From Sipunculus nudus (taxonomy: Eukaryota > Annelida > Sipuncula > Golfingiida > Sipunculidae): 64,000 bases of DNA. Positions 48,195 to 61,329 of the stretch are shown piece after piece (the first letter of the stretch is position 1; every line of letters begins with the position of its first letter). Both the position numbers and the translations under genes were made by a program. The stretch lies in assembly GCA_026874595.1 (NCBI GenBank), contig CM049312.1:71268929-71332928 (forward strand), written 5' to 3'. Below the pieces are notes generated by a model, which was given only the letters and a program-made list of their open reading frames with translations, did no database searches and had not been told where the DNA came from.

Positions 48195-48535
48195 CATAAA
48201 TCTGTAGAATTCAAATCCGGTTTCGGGCTACGTGACAGGGCAGCATTACACGATTCCTCTCATTTAATATTCTGGCATCAACCAGGCCCGGTGACTTCTC
48301 CATTTGCAGGCCTTGGGTGCGTTATCGTCCCCATTTCTGGGTCATACCACCGAGGAATCACCGAAAAACACACTCATTGGTGAGTGAAACACGGCCTTTG
48401 GGCACGGCCTGCCTAGTAAACTCAGCCTTGGTGGGGGCTGACCGTGAAAAAAACATCGTCTCGGCTGAGATTTTAACTCACGATCTCCCAACTTTGACTT
48501 CTATTATCTTCCCCTGAGCCACAGAAGCGGAGTGG
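48195..48535 (-). mobile_element. tRNA-derived SINE, unit 1
   Basis: On the minus strand the head reads TGTGGCTCAGGGGAAGATAA (A-box-like, 48521 downward), with GTGAGTTAAAATCTCA (B-box-like) about 40 bp later (48479). This is the spacing of a type 2 polymerase III promoter. A GC-rich body of about 270 bp follows to about 48200. The open frames seen on the plus strand here (48192-48383, 48317-48517) are reading through the SINE. The family was not identified. Confidence 0.55.
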
Positions 48536-49594
48536 AATTGCAAAATCTCAGGCTAAAACAATAGAGTTATTCAAAAATATGTGGGATTTTTATCCATGAA
48601 AGACGAACCTATGTACACCATGTGAATACGATTGTAGGTGGTGACTCCAATCTTGATTGTGAGACAAAGCTATCCAAGATATATTAAAATGCAAAATATA
48701 ACGTTGAAACACAAAACACTCCTTGGGAATGTGCAATATTCATTTAACACACGCACAAGTGGACAGAATCAGAAAAAGAGACAGTAGTCAAAAGACTCTT
48801 AAATCAGACAACCTGACGCAAGCTGCTCTGATAATCACGAACTGAACTACTTAAATTGTCACTTTTGTTTGTTTGTGTGCTTGTTCGTCTCAGAAGACCC
48901 ACAGATAGGGACCGTGGCAGTGGGCCAGTTTTGCTATCAGTCAGATAGCCTAACTTATAGAATGCACACCCGTTTCGCCCTTCCACTTGCATACAATTAA
49001 ATTCCCGCCACCATCACATCACTGGTCTGTCGCAAAAGATCACCCCGCTCTCCACCCCCATTACTGACCTGCAACTTGGCCCATTACAACAAACACTTAA
49101 ATAATTAGGTTTCGCATCGAGCACCAGACTTTGCCACCTTACAAGTCTTGAGAGTACGCTATCTTACGTGTATGGTAAAAACTACGTGGCAATATACCCT
49201 TCCTCTGAAACCGGACCAAACGGGTCCCCACTGTACATTTATCAGTAAAAGAATGTGCGTCAAATGAATACTGGCACTCTATTATTTTCTAAATTAAAAA
49301 AAAATAGACACCCAAAGGTCACCTGATATTGTTTGCAAGGGGAATTCTAAAGGTAACAGGAATGAAACAAAGGTAGCATTTTGCATTTTCTTTTGTATAT
49401 CACTAATCAGTATTTGAAATAAACTGTAAATGCTACTGGCTTTTGGGAGTATATACAGTATCATATACTTTTCATATTCTCCGTAGAAAACAACACTTGA
49501 ACTCATATTGCTGGTAGAAAGATTGAGGCCCTTCCTTGGTATCCATTAGTGGCTGGTGACACTTCTGCTTCATCTACCAAAAATTGTGTCATGG

Positions 49595-49785
49595 CATAAC
49601 ATACATTATATGACACAGATTTATATGGCTTAACACACATTATATAGCACACAGATCTATATTGTATAACACACATTATATAACACACTAATTTATATGA
49701 TATAACACACATTATGTAACACAGTTTTATATGCTATAACACACATTGTTTGACACACAGATCTATTTGTAAGATAACACTTTTA
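49595..49785. repeat. ~39-bp minisatellite, unit 1
   Basis: About five units of the form ATAACACACATTATATAACACA followed by CAGATTTATATG. The frame through it repeats a CYIMCV-like peptide and is not a gene. Confidence 0.88.
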
Positions 49786-50011
49786 GTAGAAAAATAATTG
49801 AAACTATTATAATACACTGTCAGTTGAAATCTATCTATCGCGCCCAGTTCTCATACAGCCTGAACACATCTTTTGAACATAATTATTAAAGCAAATATGT
49901 ATACAACATTTACACCAAAAATATGGAATAAACATTGGTAGCCTATCATGAAAAAATCAGCACTTGAATTCCGACCATATAGTTACAATAGGCTCACATT
50001 CAATGACGCAA

Positions 50012-50054
50012 GGGGCGGGGTTGGGGGTTGTTTGGGGTGGGGATGGGGTTGAGG
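50012..50054 (+). other. G-run tract, potential G-quadruplex, unit 1
   Basis: GGGGCGGGGTTGGGGG is followed by further GGGG runs separated by 1-4 nt, giving at least five runs of four or more Gs in 43 bp on the plus strand. Its copy is at about 58497-58539. Confidence 0.8.
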
Positions 50055-50154
50055 TGTCATAGTCCCACCGCATCTTCCCTATGCTGGTCGTTTCTACTCA
50101 AAACTAACGATTTGGATTCAACAGTGGGCGCAATTCCATAATGCAATATCAAAT

Positions 50155-50420
50155 ATTTGTTTTTATTATTATTATTCATTCATTAAGGCATTCAAATATT
50201 ACAACCACAAGGGACAAAATAGACCACAATGGTCTATTAAGACAACCAGACATACTATTTACATTAATAGAAAAATAAAATTGAAAAAATCAAACTGGTT
50301 GCTGCTGCGGATAATCTGCTGTCCAAAAAGAGTCCCTCAAAGGGAAGCCACTTTGCCTTATGGGTACTTAGTTTTCCGTTTTGGTAAGCAATGTGTCTTT
50401 CTAGTATCTGTATGTACTTC
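50155..50420 (-). mobile_element. possible non-LTR retroposon 3' tail, unit 1
   Basis: On the minus strand the sequence ends ATGCCTTAATGAATGAATAA followed by (TAA)n, resembling the simple-repeat tail of CR1-like LINEs or SINEs that use them. No coding region of a LINE is seen upstream, so it would be a short truncated copy. The copy in unit 2 is at about 58640-58905. Confidence 0.35.
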
Positions 50421-50568
50421 ACATTTCATTTGAAAGCAGTGATCTTCGGGTTTGACTTATAAATCTGTCAATGCTTTTTTCACACATCCCCAAATTATCA
50501 CTTACTGATTGCAAAGGTATTTTTTTCTGAAAACTTCATTTTTCCATAGGGCCAGGACAATTAAGTCT

Positions 50569-50998
50569 GTCTAACTTGAAAATATTTCAGGCCTGTGCTG
50601 TTTTGTGTTTTTGCAATAGTCAATGGCCAGGCAGCCCAGACAAATGACAGACGTGCGCCATCACTATATAGACTATACGTCAGAAACCTCCCTCAGTTGT
50701 GCTAACAAAACTGGCAATGATCAATGCCCATACTAAGTTTCACCATAATTAATATTTCATACTTGTGACAAACATGCAGATATTTGTGATAAATATACAA
50801 CGAGTGACCCACGAGTAATAACGCCCAGCTCACATGAGATAACACCAAAGTTTCACTACGACAACATCCAGGCAGAAGCTGTAATTCCCCGGACGATCTT
50901 GTTGACAATCGCGGTAGATACAGGAGAGCAGTCTCGGCACAGACAACAGCAATTAATTAATGTTTATCAAGGTTGCTTACGGTTCGGCTACGGTGTCT
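50569..50998. repeat. dispersed ~480-bp repeat, copy 2
   Basis: Homologous to 16424-16906 throughout, from AAGTCTGTCTAACTTGAAAA to CTACGGTGTCT, with indels. It is duplicated with unit 2 at about 59050-59480. Confidence 0.78.
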
Positions 50999-51406
50999 GA
51001 TAAGATTCAGCTAATTAGCAGATTATGACAGAAAAGATTTACCCAGCAAACAAACCTCAGTAGTTTGATTGCTTGTGATTGGCCAATATTTATCCCAAGC
51101 GTAACTTTGGCTAATGGGTACACATACTATGAAGAAATCTACATTTTCTTGCTTTTGATATAAATTTGAGTAGAAGAAATCTACATTTTAAAATATTTTT
51201 TTATACAATTTAAGAAGAAACAAACACAGGAAAACAAAGGGTTTGTTTATTTACTCAGAAAAGTATGAAAACATGTTTTAAGATATGTTAAATTATTTTG
51301 TATATAAAAAATCTATTTCGGCAATCAAACATGTCTTTTTAAACAATTTATAAATTATGGTTTCAATGATTGCAAAAACTATTTTAAGCGATTTTTCATT
51401 CCAATC

Positions 51407-51409
<3 letters not shown>

Positions 51410-51454
<45 letters not shown>
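51410..51454. repeat. (TA)n microsatellite, unit 1
   Basis: About 44 bp of TA repeats. The equivalent tract in unit 2 at about 59893-59938 differs slightly in length. Confidence 0.95.
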
Positions 51455-51457
<3 letters not shown>

Positions 51458-51519
51458 AATAAACATGGCATATATTTGTGCTATAAAATATTCTTAATAA
51501 ATTTGGGAAATAAACTTTT

Positions 51520-51730
51520 TTTACTGTGTTGCGGGTTGGACTGGAAACTTGAAGCATGCAAGTCGGGGCTGGTGCTGGCTGAAAGAAAATCTTGCGGGGA
51601 GGTTGCGGGCTGAATTCTATATCTTTGATTGAGCTGCAGGCTTAGAGGGCATGATGCGGGGCGGGCACTGGTTAAATGTTTTTGGCCCGCGAAGGGCTAA
51701 GTGTGAACACCTACTGTGGCAATTAACAAT
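51520..51730. other. GC-rich island, unit 1
   Basis: A GC-rich island in AT-rich surroundings: GTTGCGGGTTGGACTGGAAA through GATGCGGGGCGGGCACTGG. The plus frame (open in unit 2 at 60035-60274) has no recognised domain. It could be a fragment of a transposon; the identity is unknown. Confidence 0.4.
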
Positions 51731-53947
51731 ATGGTGTGCCCTGTGTTATTGCATTGTGCCCAGACTGAATACATATACATCATTTTAACAATTTTACTTA
51801 TTCATTAAAAATTATATACACAAATATTTATGAAGAATGGTCAATTTATGAAGTACATCCATGCATTCCCTATGCAGTACATTTCAATTTTAGTAAATAA
51901 ACAGCGGAAGAAATATTTGAAAGAAAGACACAATCTTGATTTCCAGACCAATCTTGATTTCCTTAAATGTTTCATTAACAGCTGTTGTCTCTATTTTTAG
52001 ATATGCGTCTGAAATATATCTATTGACTGACCTCTCAGGGTAGGTCCTAATTGCCTTGCTGATAACCTGTCTCCATGGCGTCAGTATAATTATAATACTT
52101 GACAGGTTAATTTTTAATGTAATATGTAGAGATAAATGTTAATTTTAATTAATTCCTTTTAACCCCTTACACGGAATGACAGTTGTAACATCACTATGCA
52201 AATGATTCTTTTCTGGGTATAAAGTCATTTTGTCATCATAGATGATGCATCATTAATTTGTATTTCTAAATCTAGGTTTTAAACAATAGTCCTTGCAGTT
52301 GGAGCTGGTCATAACTTTCTACAAAGTTCCCTGGCCTGATGTTCTATATGGACTGTAACCCTGTACTTATGTCAGGTCTCCCATATTACTAACATGGCTG
52401 GGAGTGAAGCAAGGGCATCACCTTTGATTACCTTTGAACTTGTAATAGACACTGTGTGGCCAAAACTGGCTCTTTACGCGACTCCACACCTCCATCCTGA
52501 GTTCGGATGCTCAGTAATGGTCGGGTGAAACAGGCAAAAAAACCCGGCACAGGCATGCTTATTAAAACGAGCCGTGGGCAAATGGACCAGGGAGGGTTAT
52601 AACGCTTTTATCCCAAGAATAACAATTCTTTGGGTAAAATCAATTATATTTCCTTAACACTATTTATGAAAATATGTTAGGTAAAGCTTAATGTAATACA
52701 ATTTCGAGTACAAAACTCATGTTTTGTAAAACTTACCAACAAATTTCGTTTTAATAATATAATATTGCATTTGTTGTCCCAAGACCCCCGACTGCAATCC
52801 AAACCTTAATTATTTCTGTCTGTCTTAGCTGCAAAGAGATATTCCGTAACCTATTTATATTAAAATTTAATATTCTTTATAAATATGTATTTCCGTCATT
52901 ATTCAATACAGTAGGAAATACCCTATTTAACGTTATTTGTTTATAACGTTTAATGTCACTTGATAATATGGTATTTGATAATTATATCTAAACATTACTG
53001 AAAGTGTCATGATTTATCCGAGAAGGGAGTTTTTAGAAAACGAGGTAAATATAGTAGTTATTATCCGTATTGAATAAAATCGTTCTTCCACAATAACACA
53101 CACTGACAGGACTCAAACTACATATAGCAGTGGTTCAAACTTTGTTAGGTTTTTTGCTATATTAAGTTTTTATTCGACTGTTGGTAGACCGCAGACTGAG
53201 ACAACAGTGTTTAATTTACTGTTTTTGTTGTATTTCTAATCAATTCACTCTGAAAAAATGACGAGCGTTTACTAGTATATCTGAATGCAGATGTCTTCTT
53301 CTGTTTTCGGTTGACAGTCCAAGATAATGAGTGTTGTGTAATAACACATATTCTGAACATGGTTCCTTGTTAGTCTGTAAAAATTAACATGGCAATTCTA
53401 GAGTGGATAATATAGGACTATTGGTAGTTGTTTCATTTAAAAAAAAGACTCCAGTTACAAAGATTTTATGAATGCAAATAACATCGAGTAAATGAAGTAC
53501 ATGTGCATGTGGTCCCCTCTTATCTGTTGACAAATCATGATACTGAGGGTTATGTGATCCCACACATTCTGTACGTTATGGTTGGATCCTTGATAGTCTG
53601 TGTATACTATAGCTTGACAGAGGTATTGTTTCACTTTTAAAATTACTTAAGTTCAATGGTATATATGAATGCAGATTATATTAAAGTAGTTAAATTGCAT
53701 GTGTATATATAATGCCATGTTATCTGTTGATAGTCTATGTTAGTGGTGTTGTGTGATCCCCCAAATTCTGCTTATGATGGTTGGTCCCTTTATATCCAGT
53801 ATATCATACCTTGACAGTGCTGGAGTTTATTATATAGAGGTATTTTTAGTTAATTCACTTTAAATTGACTCGATTTCGCTAGTAATTTTAAATGCAGAAA
53901 ATATTAACAGTCCAGCGGTTAAGCTCCCATAGTTGGAGGAATTGTGC

Positions 53948-55350
53948 CAAAAATGAAAGAAGCATGAAAATTTGGAAAAGTATTCTTTGGAGCTTATTGG
54001 ATTTCAGATATTAGGCAAAGCTAAAAAAAATTATCTTGGCCAAAATCCAAGATGGCGGCCAAGATGGCCGCCAGATTAGAAAATGTCAATAATTTGAGTT
54101 ATAATGTCCCCAGAAAACATTGCAAATGTTATTTGGGTGGATAATTTTATTTATAAGGGTTTGGGATCTGTATCATGTATGTGTGAATGAAGTCTGTTTT
54201 TATTGGTATTGAATTTGTACTAAAATTGCCCTTTCGACCAGCACATCTAAGGTTAAAATGTATTGGATGAGTACCCTTCTATTAATGTTTTCGTTGATTT
54301 TAAGTATTTAAACACTGTCTCTTTCAATGTAAGGAAAGGGCCAGACGATTGGTTAACCCCTCGGCTCTCTTCACTTGCGACCAATTTTTTATCTCTGATG
54401 TTGCTATGAGAATGGGTTGTAGTGGTCCATACAGAGTCGGCTGTTTTCTTTTGTCCTCTTATTCCATCCACTGCTTTATCGTCCGACCCATAGAAAGTGC
54501 CTTGTAGTTGTTATTATAACCAGTCGTACAAATCATGTTAAAAAATTTGTTGTTTATAAGTTAAAAGTTCTTTTGCCTGCTTCCAGGCTCTTTGTTTGCA
54601 TGAATATATATATTTATATATATATATATATATATATTAAATGTCAGCACAGTTGGATTTATGCATTTGATATTTCCCAGAGGTTTACATGAAAGCTGAC
54701 CGTAAAATCAAATTACCTGTATGTAGGTTTAAAACATTCTAATGATGAGTGTTTACTTACATATCAAGTTCAATCCTTATTTTATTGCAGATTTCGACAG
54801 ATAAGTTTTTGCAACCATCACCTGTTCAAAGCAATTACATTTGTAAGCATGCAAATAGAGGAAAATTCAAAGGAAGAATATTGCAATAAAAACTGTTCTA
54901 CAATTCAAGCCCCAAAATGCATAACAAAGCAGACAAACCTAAGCCATCAAAGGACTCTTTCATTTGAATAAAATCACAATGCATACGACTACTGTGAAAA
55001 ACCCACCAAATAATGTTTGTTGTACATGTGCTAGTAAACGAAAGCATATTTAGGACAATTTCAATATAAACATAACCAGGATTCATTCATATAGTCATTT
55101 AACAGACTTTAACCCTTATAAATGAATTGATCGACCACGAAAACATAGGAATAGTGCACTTGGAAAGCTTTCTAGAACTAATATAACCGAATATATTGAT
55201 ATTTTATAATCCGGCGGCCATTTTGGCCGCCATCTTGGATTTTGACTTACATAGGGTGAATTCCGCTTGGCCCTATATCAGAAAATATTCAGTTTGGTCT
55301 GGCCAACTTTTATGTCAAGTTTCATGCTTCTTTCACTTTTTTCACAATTC
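53948..55350. mobile_element. inverted-repeat element, unit 2 copy
   Basis: Same element as 45461-46866, with CCAAGATGGC-rich arms at about 54047-54072 and 55213-55238. It was copied by the tandem duplication, not by independent insertion, because the flanks are also colinear. Confidence 0.6.
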
Positions 55351-56676
55351 TTCTCTTAACTTCTCGACTATAAAGGAATTACAATATATGTTTGTGTTCC
55401 CGTTTGATTAGTTGATAGTCCATGATACCGAGTGTTATGTGATCGCACACATTCTGTCAATGATGGTAGGTCCCCTGAAAGTCTGTATAACCACAGTTTC
55501 TTGGTGTTATTCATGGGTTAACTATACGATAAAACAATATATAAAGCCTGGGTGTCCGCTATAAGATTTATACAGGCTTATACAGTTATATATAACAAGA
55601 CACAAGTATTGCAAAGCCCATGAAAACATTATTAATCAATGGTATTCTTGTATTCAGCCATTTCAGCTAATGACTTTCCAAGTGTATTTATGAAAGTTGG
55701 TTTTATTTAATATAACGTGTATACATGTTAGAGTAACCTTATTTCAGGTTTCCAAAGATTTTTTTAACGATCTCCCTTACTGAGAAAAACAAACATTTAA
55801 GCGAGAATAGCGCCGTTTTACCAGGGAGGCTACATTTTTTCAGGAAACATTTATTAGGAGATCTTTCAAAACGAGAAAGCTGCCTTATATAAAAAAAAAT
55901 ATTTTTCAGGTATTCTTGTGATTCATTTTTCCTGGAGCAGGTTATTAAAAAGGACGTGAATTACCAAGGAACATTCAGCGGATATACAAATGTGGCAGAT
56001 ATATTTTATACCTTTAAAATAACAGTAACTCTGTGATAAAACACATTGAACAAAATATTGTTTCGCAGTTATATTTGATTTAAATATTAAATTAATTCTG
56101 TGATAAAACACATTGAACAAAAGATTATTTTGAACTGTTAGAGATAGAAATCCAACTCAGTGCCAAACATTTCTGAACCAGCAGGGTTAGACAAATGCAT
56201 GAATAGTGTAAAAGACGTAATTGATTGCCACAATACACAAACTATAAGATACAGGTAACGTGAGTCTATGCATGAATTATTACTTAACAAATGGTTGGTC
56301 TACCTGCCTGATACTACCGGCTGCATCCATTATGATTAAATTATCAAATATGAACAGGGCTGTTCTTTTCAAGGGTTCTTTAGCAGCCTGGTACCAATAA
56401 TAGGGAGAGAAACCGAGTAAAACGAAGAAACTTTAGTTGGTGGAAACTCTCATCCAGTCTTCGGTATGAGTTGAAGCCATGAGATCTTTTAACATGCAAC
56501 ATTTTGAATCGATATGTTAAACCATTCCTGAGATGTATGCATAGATATATGGCAAACAAACGTAATTATCGGTGGTACAGCCTGTCTTGAGTGAACAGTG
56601 GACTTTTTTCCTTTTAAAAAAAATTTGTTGGAGTTAACCGCCTCCGTTTTTTAATGCTAACTTAGCCACGTATATG

Positions 56677-57017
56677 CATAAATCTGTAGAATTCAAATCC
56701 GGTTTCGGGCTACGTGACAGGGCAGCATTACACGATTCCTCTCATTTAATATTCTGGCATCAACCAGGCCCGGTGACTTCTCCATTTGCAGACCTTGGGT
56801 GCGTTATCGTCCCCATTTCTGGGTCATACCACCGAGGAATCACCGAAAAACACACTCATTGGTGAGTGAAACACGGCCTTTGGGCACGGCCTGCCTAGTA
56901 AACTCAGCCTTGGTGGGGGCTGACCGTGAAAAAAACATCGTCTCGGCTGAGATTTTAACTCACGATCTCCCAATTTTGACTTCTATTATCTTCCCCTGAG
57001 CCACAGAAGCGGAGTGG
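56677..57017 (-). mobile_element. tRNA-derived SINE, unit 2 copy
   Basis: Copy of the SINE at 48195-48535 with the same A-box-like and B-box-like words. It is present because of the tandem duplication. Confidence 0.55.
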
Positions 57018-58077
57018 AATTGCAAAATCTCAGGCTAAAACAATAGAGTTATTCAAAAATATGTGGGATTTTTATCCATGAAAGACGAACCTATGTACAC
57101 CATGTGAATACGATTGTAGGTGGTGACTCCAATCTTGATTGTGAGACAAAGCTATCCAAGATATATTAAAATGCAAAATATAACGTTGAAACACAAAACA
57201 CTCCTTGGGAATGTGCAATATTCATTTAACACACGCACAAGTGGACAGAATCAGAAAAAGAGACAGTAGTCAAAAGACTCTTAAATCAGACAACCTGACG
57301 CGAGCTGCTCTGATAATCACGAACTGAGCTACTTAAATTGTCACTTTTGTTTGTTTGTGTGCTTGTTCGTCTCAGAAGACCCACAGATAGGGACCGTGGC
57401 AGTGGGCCAGTTTTGCTATCAGTCAGATAGCCTAACTTATAGAATGCACACCCGTTTCGCCCTTCCACTTGCATACGATTAAATTCCCGCCACCATCACA
57501 TCACTGGTCTGTCGCAAAAGATCACCCCGCTCTCCACCCCCATTACTGACCTGCAACTTGGCCCATTACCACAAACACTTAAATAATTAGGTTTCGCATC
57601 GAGCACCAGACTTTGCCACCTTACAGGTCTTGAGAGTACGCTATCTTACGTGTATGGTAAAAACTACGTGGCAATATACCCTTCCTCTGAAACCGGACCA
57701 AACGGGTCCCCACTGTACATTTATCAGTCAAAGAATGTGCGTCAAATGAATACTGGCACTCTATTATTTTCTAAATTAAAAAAAAAAATAGACACCCAAA
57801 GGTCACCTGATATTGTTTGCAAGGGGAATTCTAAAGGTTACAGGAATGAAACAAAGGTAGCATTTTGCATTTTCTTTTGTATATCACTAATCAGTATTTG
57901 AAATAAACTGTAAATGCTACTGGATTTTGTGAGTATATACAGTATCATATACTTTTCATATTCTCCGTAGAAAACAACACTTGAACTAATATTGCTGGTA
58001 GAAAGATTGAGGCCCTTCCTTGGTATCCATTAGTGGCTGGTGACACTTCTGCTTCATCTACCAAAAATTGTGTCATG

Positions 58078-58268
58078 GCATAACATGCATTATATGACAC
58101 AGATTTATATGGCTTAACACACATTATATAGCACACAGATCTATTTTGTATAACACACATTATATAACACACTAATTTATATGATATAACACACATTATG
58201 TAACACAGTTTTATATGCTATTACACACATTGTTTGACACACAGATCTTTTTGTAAGATAACACTTTT
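58078..58268. repeat. ~39-bp minisatellite, unit 2
   Basis: Copy of the minisatellite at 49595-49785 with the same number of units and a few substitutions. Confidence 0.88.
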
Positions 58269-59049
58269 AGTAGAAAAATAATTGAAACTATTATAATACA
58301 CTGTCAGTTGAAATCTATCTATCGCGCCCAGTTCTCATACAGCCTGAACACATCTTTTGAACATAATTATTAAAGCAAATATGTATACAACATTTACACC
58401 AAAAATATGGAATAAACATTGGTAGCCTATCATGAAAAAAATCAGCACTTGAATTCCGACCATATAGTTACAATAGGCTCACATTCAATGACGCAAGGGG
58501 CGGGGTTGGGGGTTGTTTGGGGTGGGGATGGGGTTGAGGTGTCATAGTCCCACCGCATCTTCCCTATGCTGGTCGTTTCTACTCAAAACTAACGATTTGG
58601 ATTCAACAGTGGGCGCAATTCCATAATGCAATATCAAATATTTGTTTTTATTATTATTATTCATTCATTAAGGCATTCAAATATTACAACCACAAGGGAC
58701 AAAATAGACCACAATGGTCTATTAAGACAACCAGACATACTATTTACATTAATAGAAAAATAAAATTGAAAAAATCAAACTGGTTGCGGCTGGGGATAAT
58801 CAGCTGTCCAAAAAGAGTCCCTCAAAGGGAAGCCACTTTGCCTTATGGGTACTTAGTTTTCCGTTTTGGTAAGCAATGTGTCTTTCTAGTATCTGTATGT
58901 ACTTCACATTTCATTTGAAAGCAGTGATCTTCGGGTTTGACTTATAAATCTGTCAATGCTTTTTTCACACATCCCCAAATTATCACTTACTGATTGCAAA
59001 GGTATTTTTTTCTGAAAACTTCATTTTTCCATAGGGCCAGGACAATTAA

Positions 59050-59480
59050 GTCTGTCTAACTTGAAAATATTTCAGGCCTGTGCTGTTTTGTGTTTTTGCA
59101 ATAGTCAATGGCTAGGCAGCCCAGACAAATGACAGACGTGCGCCATCACTATATAGACTATACGTCAGAAACCTCCCTCAGTTGTGCTAACAAAACTGGC
59201 AATGATCAATGCCCATACTAAGTTTCACCATAATTATTATTTCATACTTGTGACAAACATGCTGATATTTGTGATAAATATACAACGAGTGACCCACGAG
59301 TAATAACGCCCAGCTCACATGAGATAACACCAAAGTTTCACTACGACAACATCCAGGCAGAAGCTGTAATTCCCCGGACGATCTTGTTGACAATCGCGGT
59401 AGATACAGGAGAGCTGTCTCGGCACAGACAACAGCAATTAATTAATGTTTATCAAGGTTGCTTACGGTTCGGCTACGGTG
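59050..59480. repeat. dispersed ~480-bp repeat, copy 3
   Basis: Copy of 50569-50998 carried in unit 2 of the tandem duplication, and a diverged relative of 16424-16906. Confidence 0.78.
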
Positions 59481-59890
59481 TCTGATAAGATTCAGCTAAT
59501 TAGCAGATTATGACAGAAAAGATTTACCCAGCAAACAAACCTCAGTAGTTTGATTGCTTGTGATTGGCCAATATTTATCCCAAGCGTAACTTTGGCTAAT
59601 GGGTACACATACTATGAAGAAATCTACATTTTCTTGCTTTTTATATAAATTTGAGTAGAAGAAATCTACATTTTAAAATATTTTTTTATATAATTTAAGA
59701 AGAAACAAACACAGGAAAACAAAGGGTTTGTTTATTCACTCAGAAAAGTATGAAAACATGTTTTAAGATATGTTAAATTATTTTGTATATAAAAAATCTA
59801 TTTCGGCAATCAAACATGTCTTTTTAAACAATTTATAAATTATGGTTTCAATGATTCAAAAACTATTTTAAGCAATTTTTCATTCCAATC

Positions 59891-59943
<53 letters not shown>

Positions 59944-60375
59944 AATAAACATGGCATATATTTGTGCTATAAAATATTCTTAATAAATTTGGGAAATAAA
60001 CTTTTTTTACTGTGTTGCGGGTTGGACTGGAAACTTGAAGCATGCAAGTCGGGGCTGGTGCTGGCTGAAAGAAAATCTTGCGGGGAGGTTGCGGGCTGAA
60101 TTCTATATCTTTGATTGCGCTGCAGGCTTAGAGGGCATGATGCGGGGCGGGCACTGGTTAAATGTTTTTGGTCCGCGAAGGGCTAAGTGTGAACACCTAC
60201 TGTGGCAATTAACAATATGGTGTGCCCTGTGTTATTGCATTGTGCCCAGACTGAATACATATACATCATTTTAACAATTTTACTTATTCATTAAAAATTA
60301 TATACACAAATATTTATGAAGAATGGTCAATTTATGAAGTACATCCATGCATTCCCTATGCAGTACATTTCAATT

Positions 60376-60666
60376 TTAGTAAATAAACAGCGGAAGAAAT
60401 ATTTGAAAGAAAGACACAATCTTGATTTCCAGACCAATCTTGATTTCCTTAAATGTTTCATTAACAGCTGATGTCTCTATTTTAAGATATGCGTCTGAAA
60501 TATATCTATTGACTGACCTCTCAGGGTAGGTCCTAATTGCCTTGCTGATAACCTGTGTCTCCATGGCGTCAGTATAATTATAATACTTGACAGGGTAATT
60601 TTTCATGTTTATATAACCGTTTAGTTTTTTAGCCGCAAAGCTTGGTCTCACCTTTATTTCCCTTTG
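60376..60666 (-). CDS. unrecognised open segment, possible exon
   Basis: The minus frame is open for about 95 codons, from just after an in-frame stop at about 60667 to 60376. It contains AKKLNGYINMKNYPVKYYN, DAMETQVISKAIRTYPERS and YISDAYLKIETSAVNETFKE, a normal-looking mixed composition. I do not recognise a family. An acceptor-like TTATTTCTAG lies just upstream on the coding strand. The 3' three quarters is duplicated at about 51891-52116, but there two bases are missing near 52069, shifting the frame, and the 5' part is cut off by the duplication edge. It could be a real exon, a transposon remnant or chance. Confidence 0.3.
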   Translation of the reverse strand, partial: QREIKVRPSFAAKKLNGYINMKNYPVKYYNYTDAMETQVISKAIRTYPERSVNRYISDAYLKIETSAVNETFKEIKIGLEIKIVSFFQIFLPLFIY

Positions 60667-60669
60667 GCG

Positions 60670-61133
60670 TTAAACTAGAAATAAAAGTTACCAACACCTG
60701 GCACACCCATACTAAAATAATTTGAAAAAAAATGCCAGCCTGTCGCTTCGTATAAATATACGCAAATGTAATATGCATATATGATACCAAATATCGGGAC
60801 AAGCCAATAAAAATAAATTTTAGCTGTTTATTTATGATCTATATAATCAAGTTATGATTTTATGAAATAACACTCAGACTTACTGAGTTGTAGAATCTAT
60901 TATTAAATGCTTAAATTTTGTCGTATTTTAACATATAACCTTTTTTGATCATAACATTTTGCCAAAACTACTATGAAAAATCATGTTTGATGAAAAATCC
61001 ATAAAAGTTAATTATCTATATATTTATTAGGAATTTATTTAGTAGTCAAATAAAATTTAGAGGATATTCACTATTTCTATTTTTCATTAACGTAGTTGGG
61101 ACACTGTAATATGCGTGCAAGTCTTACACACAC

Positions 61134-61188
<55 letters not shown>

Positions 61189-61329
61189 CTTTTCCAATTC
61201 CCAGTACCATCGTGATGTGTGTTATATCTAAATGGCCTATCTAAATAAAGGCCTGAAATTAAGACATTTGATTGTGAGAGGATGTGATCTGTCACAGGTA
61301 TTTTTCTTTTTAATTAAACGTGTACGTAA
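60670..61329. other. AT-rich spacer with (TA)n
   Basis: Unique AT-rich sequence with a (TA)n run at about 61134-61184. No exon-like segment was recognised. Confidence 0.5.

Larger units (their letters stand above)
43641..52118. repeat. 8.48-kb tandem duplication, unit 1
   Basis: This is a direct repeat of 52119-60607 with an offset of 8478 at the left edge. In a sample of about 480 bp near 44.1-44.6 kb I count roughly eight differences. The left edge lies inside the 135-bp block (TGTAATATGTAGAGATAAAT at 43641 and again at 52119). The right edge ends within GACAGGTTAATTTTTAATG. No host gene is recognised inside. Named contents are listed separately. Confidence 0.95.
52119..60607. repeat. 8.48-kb tandem duplication, unit 2
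   Basis: Direct copy of 43641-52118, colinear to the end, with the same internal repeats. Small differences include (TA)n lengths near 54605-54640 and single substitutions. One of the latter breaks the perfect inverted core at about 55213-55238 (ATTTTGG for ATCTTGG). The right edge passes into unique sequence (TTTATATAACCGTTTAG) at about 60608. Confidence 0.95.

Noticed and set aside
48192-48517. Plus-strand frames present in both duplication units as conserved genes
   Set aside because: They overlap the minus-strand SINE, and their apparent conservation only reflects the recent duplication.
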